DNA of 64,000 nt. Origin: Jaltomata sinuosa. Its lineage: Eukaryota; Streptophyta; Magnoliopsida; Solanales; Solanaceae. The position numbers and the translations under genes were made by a program. The notes beneath the pieces were generated by a model. The model was not told the DNA's origin, searched no databases, and saw only the letters and a program-made list of their open reading frames with translations. Shown one piece after another: positions 22,988 to 34,130 of this stretch (within the stretch, counting starts at the first letter, position 1; every line of letters starts with the position of its first letter). The stretch lies in assembly GCA_003996215.1 (NCBI GenBank), contig QJPP01000841.1, forward strand, positions 1 to 64,000. Reading direction: 5' to 3'.

Positions 22988-23313
22988 TTGTTTGACGACA
23001 TAATACATAAATGTTTCCTTTAACTTGGCCTCAACTCACATTTATGCCCTCTAACTTTGGATGTGCACAAGTAGACACTTAAACTTGTATAAAGTTGAAC
23101 AAGTAAACACATGCATCATACGTGGCGTCCTATGTGGCAATTTGCATCCCTACGTGGCGTCCTACGTGTATTATGCCACGTAGGGCGCTTGTGTCTACTT
23201 ATTTAACTTTATACAAGTTTAAGTGCCTACTTGTGCACATCCAAATTTGGAGGGTATAAATGTGAGTTGAAGCCAAGTTAAAGGGCATGTTTATGTATTA
23301 TGCCTTGTTTGAC
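22988..23313. mobile_element. Mutator-like MITE with 9-bp target duplication
   Basis: A 308-bp element (22997-23304) has long inverted arms of about 120 bp. They begin GACATAATACATAAA and end, inverted, GGCATAATACATAAA. The centre repeats ACGTGGCGTCCTA. Both sides carry the 9-bp direct repeat TTGTTTGAC (22988-22996, 23305-23313), the duplication size of Mutator-like elements. No coding capacity. Confidence 0.88.
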
Positions 23314-23732
23314 CAACAGAGCCTGGCCAGAGAGAGGACGTCATCAGTGTGGATCGAAAAGAAAGGTCTCCTGAAGGACTGTATCGAAGAATTCAACTGT
23401 ACTCCGTGCAACTATGATTGTTGATCTTGCAGAGTCTATCCAAAGGTTGCATACTTGCATTCATTCTAGACAAGAGTCAATGTCCATCACTAAGGATCGA
23501 TCAAGACCAAGAATATTCATTCTAGATGATGAATTAGGAACAGTTCATTTTGTTTAGTTTGCACATTTTTCAATTTTCATTTTATATACGAATTCGAATT
23601 AGTTGAGTCAGCCCCGAATACGGGTACCAGACATTGCATTGTTAATGTAAAGAATTTTTACAATATCAGTTTATTTTAATTGTAAAAACATGTAATTAAT
23701 TATCCGTGTTTCTTAGGGTCGATTAACTGTAA
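23314..23732. other. Intergenic DNA, no gene seen
   Basis: Resumes after the MITE with sequence that does not obviously continue the LINE domain. No recognisable frame. Confidence 0.4.
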
Positions 23733-23900
23733 TTATCTGATAGACCAATTGCTGCTTTTCCCTCGTAAAATGGTTGAAAGATTTGATAAGACAGCAACAG
23801 CCTTGTCAACCATCCCAGCAGCAGAGTCCATCAACTCTACGAGAAACTTTACAGCACCAGCCTGCACAATGCGAACCTTACTTTCGCGAGGTGTATATTG
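23733..23900 (-). pseudogene. U-box/ARM-repeat E3 ligase fragment (PUB4-like)
   Basis: The minus strand encodes VRIVQAGAVKFLVELMDSA followed by GMVDKAVAVLSNLSTI, a typical armadillo-repeat segment of plant U-box E3 ligases of the PUB4 kind. Just after it the frame shifts (EGKAAIG continues in another frame) and stops. Only about 50 codons survive, with no U-box domain, so it is a gene fragment. Confidence 0.7.
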
Positions 23901-23925
23901 ACAAGTTAAACAAAGCTGTTGCTGC

Positions 23926-24115
23926 TTCATTACAAGAAAAAGGACTCTTAACGACCATTTCTTAACGAAGGAATATAAATTCGGTCGTAATAAGTATACT
24001 TAAGGTGACAAAATATTTTTCCGGTTGTTAAAGTCAATTTTTAGTTCAATATTAACAAGGGAATAATATTTGGTCGTTGAAACCCATAACATACGGTCAT
24101 GAAAATTCCACTAGA
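23926..24115 (+). mobile_element. Probable CACTA-like MITE end
   Basis: CATTACAAGAAAAAGGACTC resembles the CACTACAAGAAAA end. It is followed by alternating CGACC/GGTCG text (ATTCGGTCGTAAT, TTTGGTCGTTGAAA) typical of such elements. No matching right end or duplication was found. Confidence 0.4.
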
Positions 24116-24284
24116 GGTTTGATGGCCCCCAGACCTCCCAATCTTCATCTCGTTGTTCTCAATCACAGAAAGCCTAAAAAATGTAGCAGCAGAGTTTTCT
24201 TTAGCCTCAGCAGCAGAGTTTTCTTTAGTGAATAGAACGTGGAAGTCAAATTTCCATTAGAAGAGAAGATAGGATTAGCCGTTA

Positions 24285-24400
24285 AATAGGTAGAACTCAG
24301 GTTACCAATTGAGCTCGGATGCAACAGCGTCCAGTGCACAATACTCCGGCTCAATATTAGAACATGCAACTGCTATCTACTTCTTGTTGTGTTGGTGTTG
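24285..24400 (-). pseudogene. Copia RNase H relic
   Basis: The minus strand reads, with substitutions, AVACSNIEPEYCALDAVASELNW, matching the copia RNase H signature (STTEAEYxA...ELxWL). It is the counterpart of the relic at 38180-38475 and belongs to the repeated blocks around the RLP genes. Confidence 0.6.
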
Positions 24401-24494
24401 GCATCTTTATTGGTTACAATGATGTTTGTGGCCATTTTAATGGGAAGGGTGGGAGGGCTTATTGAACAAAATTATACTCGTGAGAGTTAATTGG

Positions 24495-25080
24495 ATCTGG
24501 ATACCAATAATGCCAGAGTGATATGTGTGTATGCGTCTGGGTGCTGAATTATTAGATTTATTAAGAGAACTGTATCTCTCAAGGTTCTATAATCAAGGGT
24601 GCCAATAAGAGCCGTTTAATTATTTTGAAGCCCCTCTAGTTTGTATCTGCGACTTCAGCTTAGTTTTGTCAATCAACATCAAATAAGAAGTAATCGTATA
24701 CTCGTATTCTAGGGATCACCAGAACATCTAAACCTCAAGTACACGAGCTCTCTCGATGCATTCTCCCATATTCATAAGAACGAGATCTCTTTTCATATGT
24801 GCTGGCACTAACATGCTTGCGTGTTGCTGGTGTGCTGGCTGCATATGACAAGCTTCAGATGATCCTTTTCCAAATGAAATATGGCCTAAAAAGCAGCGCA
24901 TATCTATATATGTTGATGAAAAAAAAATTCAGCTCAATGTGAGGATTTTTGTGGAAAGACGTTTTACGTTTTTCTTCCCTTTGTTTTTAAATAATTTAGA
25001 AACTCTAGAGCGGGTTAGAACTTGATAACTGGAAAACCCCACACTTGTTTTCCCTGTTGAAGGAAAATCAGGATTTAAAG
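24495..25080. repeat. RLP-cluster spacer block (copy J1)
   Basis: 24495-24680 (AATAATGCCAGAGTGATA, then TTATTAAGAGAACTG and TTTTGTCAATCAAC) matches 38610-38780. 24950-25075 (GGAAAGACGTTTTACGTTTTT, CCCTGTTGAAGG) matches 51600-51705. The spacers on both sides of the RLP genes are therefore copies of one ancestral spacer. Confidence 0.75.
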
Positions 25081-27637
25081 AAATAATTGTAATATTATTG
25101 CTTAAAAGCCTAGAAAAAGGTCCAAAAAGGGATTAAACATCACAATGTTACACCCAAAAAAATAAAAATCGAAAGACATCTAGCTCTCAATGCTGGGATT
25201 GTTGATCGTTGTAGTGGTCTTCTCAAAGCATCTTGCATTTGTTTCCATTCATTGCCATAACTTCTTCTTCACTTTCTCCACTTCCATTGGCACCAGCTCT
25301 TCACTGTAATCCGAATATCTTAGTTAAACTTTTACTAGCTTAAAACATCGACTGAGGCTGATCCTTTCAAAATCTTCTACTTATTGAAATTATTGGAAAT
25401 GAAAAAAAATGCTTCTTGATATAGTAACATGTCTAAAAAAGAATATCAGTGTAGAGCTTAGCTTTAATACCTGAAGTTCTGAAATCAAATACGTCTAGAA
25501 GCGGTTATTTCTTCTTTTGTAATACCTTTGACCTTGCTGCTTCTTTTTCCTCCGCATAATGATCTTTTGTTCCAGCTCTTCAATGATTCTTGCAAGCCAT
25601 TTCGGATTTCCAGTTGAAATCATGAAATATACTATGGAAAATCCAATACATAGTCCACTTCCGTAGCCCATTAGAGCAGCTCCAAAAATCATTGAGAATT
25701 TCTGAATTGCTTTCCTCACCATCTAGTGCAGATACAGTATAGTTTGTCTCTGACACCCGATCATTGCCTCAACCTTTCAAAATCGGGAATCCATGTAATC
25801 CATCATTAACTTCAAATGAATTGTTCCCGAATGTATGAAATTGAGGTCCTTGAGGGATGCATCCTTGGAGATGATTGTGGGAGAGATTTAAGAATTCAAG
25901 AGACGTAAGAGAAGCTAGTTGTTGTGGTATCTCTCCCGAAAGTTGGTTAACCGACAGATCCAACGATTCAATCGAAGATAAATTTCTGAGTGATGATGGT
26001 ATATGACCTTGCAATCCATTATGAGATAAACTCAACACATGAAGTGCAACGAGATCCCCCATAATACTAGGAATTTTCCCTCTAAACTTATTACTTGAAA
26101 GATCGAGAGCGGTGTACAAATACAAGATTCTCACAATTTCACGCTCCATTCCCTTGGTTGTAATTGTAATAGAATCTTGGTAATACGATTTTGCAAAAGA
26201 TGATCTTGGTGCCTTTAATGATTGATCAATTGTCCTCATGGCTTTCAGATGTTGAAACAGACTTGTTGGTATGTTTCCCGAGAAGGCATTGTAAGAGAGA
26301 TCGATGATCCGAAACTTGGGAAACATGTTTTCAATCCTTGAAGTTCTAATGGGTCCATGCAATTTGTTTGATCTCAAGCTTAAAACTTGCAGATATGGAA
26401 GAGTTCCCAACCACATGGGGAATGTGTCGTTGAAGTGATTATCGCCTACATCAAGAACTTGCAACGCTTCGCAATTGGCCAAAGATCGAGTGATATTCCC
26501 CTCTAGTTCATTGCCATGCAAGTTGAGGCTTGTAATCGAACTTACAATTGTAAAAGTCGTTGGGAGAGTCCCAAAAAGATTGTTGCGGTGCATATCCAAA
26601 ACCTGGAGGCCACTGATATTACCCAAACATTGTGGAATTGCTCCCATCAAGTTGTTTCTCGCCAAATCTAGAATTTGCAGTGATGTCAAATCGCAAACAG
26701 ATGAAGGAATTTCCCCACTAAGATTATTTTCTGATATGAAGAAAAATGCTGTGGAATTTGCTGGAATAGGTAGTGTCCCTTTAAGAAAATTGGACCGCAA
26801 ATCAATAAAATATCCAGATTGAAGAGGAATTGAGTCCACGCTTGTCAACATATTGTGGGATAGATTAAGAGTTGACACCGAAAAATTCCAATTAGACCAT
26901 GCCCAATCAGGAATTCTTCCTTGAAGCTTATTATTTGAAAGATCCAAATCTGAAAGCTGCTTTGCAGATTTTAGGAAGTCCATTTCTTTCACTTCACATC
27001 CGGCCAACCGTAAGTACACAAGTGACTCAGGCAAAGTAGATTTAACTTCCTTTTCATTAGTCAATGAGATACTATTATATGAAAGACTAAGATACGAAAG
27101 TTGTTTGAGGTCGGAAAAGAGGCTGACATCCACATGACCACTAAAATTATTCGATGAAAGATCAAGAAACTCTAGGTTCACAAGGTTTTGGATTGACTTG
27201 GGAAGATGGCCTTGCAGCCGATTACCCTCTAAGTGAATCCATACTAGTGTATTGTACTTGAAATCCTCAAGCTGACAAGAAAAGTGATTAGAAACCAAGC
27301 TTAAATAAGCTAGTGATGGAAGGGAGAATATCCCTGATGGTATTGTTCCATTTAGGGAATTACCGTCAAGGTACAAAGACTCTATGCGGGTGAGATTTGA
27401 AAGAGATTCAGGAATAGGCCCTCTAAGGTTGCAATATCCAAGAGACAAAGACTGCACCGAAGTTAGATATCCAAGAGACTCATGCAAATTATCAGAAAAA
27501 TTCACGCCACTAAGAAATAACTCTTTGAGAGATGCACTACTGTTCCATTTGGTCTTTGGAAAATAACCACTGAGGTCATTATTATCTTCTAAGTTAAGAA
27601 CTTGCAAGTTGGGCAGGTGAAAAATGGTCTCAAGTAT

Positions 27638-30127
27638 TGTCACGACCCGAGACTAGGCCTCGGACATGACGGGCAACGCAGACCAAAGAGGCCTGAGTCA
27701 ACCCCTTAGCATTCATCATACGCACAATTATAAAAGATTAGCGAAAACAAGCCCATTATAGATAAATCCAACTGTATAAAAGGATCAACAATAGTTTCAC
27801 TAATACCAGTCTACAAAGCCTCTATCATCAAGAATAACATCTAAGCCGGGACATGGCCCCGACGATACCATAATACGGAAAGAGTTCTCAAAGACTAATA
27901 AAAAGAAACATAGGCCTTCCAGAAGTATGGAGGGCTCACCACTTGCTATTCGAATCCCGAATGTCCTAGTGTTGCACGGAACCACGAGAATAGGTCTCGG
28001 AACCTGCATCATGATACGATGCAGCGTCCGAAGACGGTCAGTACGGCAAGTACTGGCATGCAACCCAAGGGAAGGGATATCATAATTTATAAAGCAAGTC
28101 ATAAAACATAATTCGAGACCATAATCATCAAATATGAGGCAATTTTCCCAAATCAGTAAAATAGAATAATTTCACAATTTCATTACTTCTGGACTAGATG
28201 GTATTACCGATATTTATTTAACCACGGGCTATGTGGGTCCGACCATCGCTCGATCGGCTGAGCCTCCAATCCAAGTTTGCCGCAAGGATCGGAGCATCAT
28301 ATCATAATCACCTCATGACTGCATATAGCTGAACAAATCAAGCGTACAGTAGGGAGCCCCGTTCAACTCAGAGGGAAGAGCACCGTTCGACTCATACTCG
28401 TGTCGGCAAAACACGGTTTCAAGTGTGAAGCCTCGTTCGACTCACACCATCTCGGCTAACCATGTAATCCTCTTAAGCCCATATTTTAACATTTTAAACG
28501 TTTCACAAAACATTCATTTGGGACCCTTAACATTCTTAAGGCATTTATAACTTTGGTATCGTCATACCAAGACTTGCAAGCCATACATATCATGCCATAA
28601 ATATTTCATAAATTCGTACATCATTAGTCCCATCATTTAAAAGGATTTAAACATATTTACCATATCCCTCAAAGGTTGAAGATTTTATATTTCATAAACA
28701 ACACTTTCACAACCGAGGGATGTAGAAATCCTTTTCTTTTTTTCATCAAAAGACAAGATTTAAATTGTAAAACAATTTACAAAAGAATCATTCTGGGGTT
28801 CTTTTACGATTATTAAGGCATACATGAGTGGGTACTATTATACCAAGACTTGCAACTCACACTTATCGTATTATGCCATTATCATTTATACATCAATCGA
28901 CCCACATTTAATTATCTTTTATCTCCTTTAACAATCAACTCCCTCAAGGTTATAATTCAATCAATTTAAAGCAATCATTTCAATACCAAGGGATTTAAGA
29001 AGATCTTCCTATTTGTGTCAAAACTCAATTTCTTATATAGAGAAACAATTTCCGTAGTAATCGTATCTCAAGGCTTCAAATCTATCCCAAATTCAAAAAT
29101 CCGTAATTTAAAGTCACACTTCAAACCATAACTTCAAAATAGTAATTGAATACGGATGATTTCATAAATAAACATTCAAAAGTTCAAGCCAATCTCTTTT
29201 TGTTTGAAAATCCTTCAACTATTTGTACATAATACTAGCACAGTTTTCGTAGTAAGAAGGAATAAATACAATCCTTATGAGTATAGTTGAAAGGGGATCG
29301 TTCAACATACCTTTTGACAAAGAACGCTTATGAAACTCTTGAGTTTTTCCTTAGAACTTAGAACCCTAGGCACCTTTGCTTCAACAACTTAGAGGAGAAG
29401 TAACGCTCATTCTTTTGATTTTAATCGTGCCTTAGGAGGTTTAGAATAAGTGGGGGATGAATCTTGGATGAGGAAAGGACCAAAATACCCTCAAATATCT
29501 TAAGAAGAGTCGATTCCCATAGTAATACCTTAGAGGTCCTATTTATAGGCAATTCCAATTAAAATCTGGATTGGTTTAAGAAGGAAAATGCGTCAGAAAA
29601 CGGTCGCCAAAACGGTCCATTTTGGCTAGAAACGGACTGTTTTCGAAGGCGTTTTAACTTATGGAAATTTTGAGTTTCTGTCTCCAGAAACGGCAGAAAA
29701 CGGACTGTTTTCTTTTCCGTTTTAACTCCCAGAATTCGACGGGTTTCTGGACAAACAGATGTCTTCTTGGTAAACTGATCATAACTTTTTACTCTGGACT
29801 TGGATTAATGCATTGTCGGTGGCGTTGGAAAGAAGACTCAAAGACCTTTAATATGGTGGGTCATAGGCCTCCTAACTCTTTATATTCTAGGAGAAATGAT
29901 CGTTTGAAGATGACCCAAGTTAAAAAGTTATACAAAAACTTAGCCGGTAGAGAAGCTTTTAACTTATCTTGTGTTGGAGATTCCTTAAGACCTTAATTCA
30001 CATCCAACACTCTTCCCACACATAGTGCTTGACCATAACACCTAGTTACAAAGAAATCTTCCGGGTTCAGGTCTAATTACAGGCGAAAAATGATCGGAAT
30101 CCTAGCTCGAAAGCTTGGGGTGTTACA
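27638..30127 (-). repeat. 3' LTR of the gypsy element
   Basis: About 2.49 kb, TGTCACGACC...GTGTTACA. It is bordered inside by the polypurine tract (minus strand AACGGGGGGATAT, 30128-30140). Small frames inside it occur in both LTRs and are not genes. Confidence 0.93.
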
Positions 30128-30260
30128 ATATCCCCCCGTTGGGATCATTCGTCCCCGAATGATGATCAAGGATACTTTTAGTATGACATAGGCATGCAAA
30201 AGAGACGGTACGGAATAACATACAAAGGAATTGGAAATAAGTTATGCATAAGTACGTTAG

Positions 30261-33200
30261 TTAACTTCGTCCGGAGAAGTGAACAAAAAGGGATATCTAG
30301 ACTTCATGTCCTCTTCCGATTCCCACGTAGCTTCTTCCACTTTCTGATTCCTCCATAACACTTTCACCGAAGCTATTTCCTTGGTCCTTAACTTTCAAAC
30401 TTGCCGATCCAAAATTTCTATGGGGAATTCTTCATATGACAATGAATATTTCACTCCGATATCCTCTATAGGAACTACAAGCGAATGATCACCCACACAC
30501 TTTTTAAGCATAGACACATGAAACACGGGATGAACAGATGCCAAACTCGTAGGTAACTCCAACTTGTACACGACATTCCCAATCCTCTTCAAAATCTGAT
30601 ACGGGCCAATATAACGAGGGCTGAGCTTACCCTTCCGCCCGAACCTCATGACTCCCTTCATAGGAGAGACCTTCAAGAACACCCAATCGCCAACGTTGAA
30701 TTCCAACTCCCTTCTTCTAACATTCACATAAGACTTTTGGCGACTTTGGGCAGTCTTTAGCCTCTCTCGAATGGTCTTAACTTTTTCCATGGCTTGATAC
30801 ACGAGGTCTGGCCCCAACAGTCTAGCTACGCCCACCTCATACCAACCAATAGGAGACTACATCTCCTACCATAAAGAGCCTCAAATGGAGCCATTTGGAT
30901 GCTTGAGTGGTAACTATTATTGTAGGCGAATTCAATGAGAGGCAAGCAATCCACCCATCTGCCTTTAAAGTCGATGATGCATGCTCTCAACATATCTTCC
31001 AAGGTCTGGATGCATAAGCCATAACTCTCCCATACTGCATAAGTACACGCCCAAGTCCTGTCCGGGATGCATCACAATACACTACGAACCCCTCAATGCC
31101 CTTAGGTAAAGTCAATACATGAGCAGAAGTTAAGAGGTCCTTCAATTTCTCAAAGCTACCTTCACAACCACCGGACCATACAAACTTAGCCTTTTTCTGA
31201 GTGAGCTTCGTCAACGGGGCAGCTATAGAGGAGAAATTCTCCACAATCTCCTATAGTATCCCGCCAAACCCAAGAAACTCCTAATGTCAATCCGAGTTGT
31301 GGTCCCGGGCCATTTCTTTACCGCCTCAATCTTTTGAGGGTACACTTTTATTCCTTCGCTAGACGCAATGTGACCGAGGAAGGCTACCGAGTCTAGCCAA
31401 AATTCACACTTGCAAAATTTGGCATATAATTTCCGCTCCTTAAGAGTCCGAAGTACAATACAGAGGTGGTTGGCATGCTCTTCCTCACTTCGGGAGTAAA
31501 CCAGGATGTCATCAATAAATACAATAACAAACATATCCAGGAATTTCTTAAACACCCTGTTCATAAGATCCATGAATGCTGCAGGAGCATTAGTCAAACC
31601 AAAGGACATGACTAAGAATTCAAAATGGCCATACCGGGTACGAAAATAGTTTTTGGGAAATATCAGCTTCCCTAACCTTCAACTGATGGTAACCCAATCG
31701 AAGATCGATTTTGGAGAAACACTTAGCACCCTGAAGTTGGTCAAAGAGGTCATCAATCCTAGGAAGGGGTTACCTTATTCTTCACGGTGACTTTATTCAG
31801 CTGAAGATAATCAATACACATACGGAGGGACTCATCTTTATTTCGCACGAAGAGTACAGGAGCACCCCAAGGAGAAACACTAGGACGGATGAAACCTTTA
31901 TCAATGAGGTCTTTTAACTGCTCCTTCAACTCCTTCAATTCAGCGGGGGCCATCCTATACGGTGGAATGGAAATTGGCATAGTGTCAGGTAGAAGGTCTA
32001 TCCCAAAGTCGATTTCCCTATCAGGAGGGACTCTGGGGAGATCTTCAGAAAACACTTTGGGAAATTCATTAACCACAGACACGGACTGGAGTGGAGGACT
32101 TTCAACATTAGAATCCCTGACCTGAACCAGATGGTAGAAGCACCCTTGCGATATCATCTTTCGAGCCCTAATATAGGAGATAAACTTTCCCTTAGGCCCT
32201 ACGGGACTACCCTCCCATTTGAGGACTGGTTCGTTAGGGAAATAGAATTTTGCTCTCCTAGTCCTACAATCCATATTAGCATAGCAGGAGCGAATCCAAT
32301 CCATTCCTAAAATTGCATCAAACTCTATCATATCAAGCTCTACCAAATCTACCACCATAATTTTAAGCAAAACAGTTACAACACAATTTCTATAGACCCT
32401 CTTAGCAACAATGGAATCACCGACAGGGGTGGAGACTACGAAGGGTTCAAGAATGTTTTCAGGAGCAAAACCAAAATTTACCGTCACATAGGGGGTCACA
32501 TAAGATAAAGTGGAGCCAGGATCAAGTAACACATAAACATCACGAAAGAAAATATGTAACATACCCGCGACAACATCTGGCGAAGCCTCTGATTCCTGAC
32601 GGGTGGACAACCCATATAAACGGTTACGACCTTCGCCTGTACCCGAAGTAGCACCCTTAGCAAGAAGGGCTGCAGAAGTAGTAGCTTGGGCCTTAGTTAC
32701 CCCAGAAGTACCTTTAGCCGAGGGACGCTCACGCTGAATGTGTCCGGGCTGGCCGCACCCATACCATGTATGACTACTGTGATAGTGAGATGGCGCGGAC
32801 TAGACCATAGTGCCCTGTGACTGAGTGCTCGGCATTCTAGAGCCATGATTATGCTAGGATCGCTGATCGCCCGCAGGTTTAGGGGCTGGTGCACCTGCAG
32901 ATAAGTGAGCATGACCTCAAGATCTCTTTTTGAACCGATGTTTGTCCCCCTTAGTAGCATGCTGACGGTCTGTCTTCTGATCCGCAGGCCTTGCCCTCTT
33001 ATTTTGGCGTTCTTCCGCCTCTGCTTGCCTTTTCTACTCTTCCTCAACCTGTTGTATATATACCACTAACCTGGGTAGATCCATATCCTTATTCAACATA
33101 ACCGCTTTACATGCCAATACCAAATCACCGGAGATGCCATTAGCAAACTTCCTCATTCGAGCCCTCATGTCAGATACCAACTCTGGAGCATAACGAGACA

Positions 33201-33915
33201 GTTGGTTAATCTTCAAAGCATATTCCTTGACAGTCATATCATTCTGCCTCAGATTCACAAATTCTTCAGCCTAAGCCTCTCTCAATTCCTGCGGGAAGTA
33301 GTGATCAAGGAATGCTTCAGAGAAATATTCCCATATGGCAGGTTCGGCATTTTCACCCCTCATCTCCTCCCATTCATCATACCACTAATAGGCCACCTCT
33401 TTCAGCTGATAGGATGCCAATTTCACTCCCTCAATATCGCTAGTATGCATAACCCGGAATATCTTCTCCATTTCATCCACAAAGTACTAAGGGTCTTCTT
33501 CAGCATTGGACCCCGTGAAGACTGGTGGATTCAGCCGCATAAACTGACCCACTCTAGAAGCATCTAAAAACCCAGTGTTAGCACCACTACTTCCTGACCG
33601 GCGAGACTGAGAGGACACAAGGTGAGCAAGCATCTGCATAGTCTGCCTGAACTCAGCATTTGTAATCTCACACTGTGAGGGCTGAACCCGAGTAGTACCA
33701 GTCCTGGGAGCTCGAGCGGGGACTGTAGCAGGATCAGCAGCAGGGGAATTAGTAGGAGGAGCTGGTGGGTTTCCCATAGTAGCAACGGAACCAGCAGTGC
33801 GGACTCCGTATCGAGTCTGCATCACGAGAGTAGGGCAGACCTCTTCAGTAGTTGTCCCAGCAGGGACGGAGGTTCCGACCGTAGTTCCTGATCCAGTAGT
33901 CCTTCGTGGAGGCAT
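30261..33915 (-). pseudogene. Decayed gypsy gag-pol with chromodomain
   Basis: Gag starts at ATG 33915 (MPPRRTTGSG). A zinc knuckle begins CGQPGHIQ near 32750 but lacks its last cysteine. The protease-like LLDPGSTLSYV is near 32520 and RT begins with PYRMAPAELKELKEQL. RMCIDY and FIDDILVYS mark the RT palm. RNase H has VVYCDASRTGLG, after which the frame jumps at about 31005-31011 straight to late integrase (DMLRACIIDFKGRW, EFAYNNSYHSS). Most of the RNase H end and the integrase core are therefore deleted. The C-terminus (KVLWRNQKVEEATWE) is a chromodomain ending at TAA 30261. Gag alone has seven stops (33487, 33385, 33271, 33034, 32917, 32854, 32800), mostly TAG where the family has CAG. Two frameshifts lie in RT near 31770 and 31665. 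It cannot be autonomous. Confidence 0.9.
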
Positions 33916-34114
33916 GATCTGGAACGCGAGAAATTTAAGAGTTAGAAAGGATTTTTCCTAGATCAAGGCTCATCTAGCACAAAATAGAGTATGAAGAAAT
34001 GGAAACATTCTTAAATGCCTTGTAGCCTCCGCTTTATAAGTGTGGCGCGCTTCACACCCATAAAATGGACACTACTCGACACGGCTTTGTAGACACCCTA
34101 GGACCATGAATCGT

Positions 34115-34126
34115 GCTCTGATATCA
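34115..34126 (-). other. Primer-binding site of the gypsy element
   Basis: On the minus strand TGATATCAGAGC lies 4 bp inside the LTR. It differs by one base from the initiator tRNA-Met site TGGTATCAGAGC. Confidence 0.8.
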
Positions 34127-34130
34127 AGTT

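Noticed and set aside
27800..28102. 100-codon frame, repeated almost identically at 34292-34594
   Set aside because: Both lie at the same place in the two gypsy LTRs. The similarity is that of the LTRs, and no known protein matches.
29661..29996. 111-codon frame and its counterpart at 36092-36517
   Set aside because: Also inside the gypsy LTRs, with no codon structure or homology; an LTR by-product.
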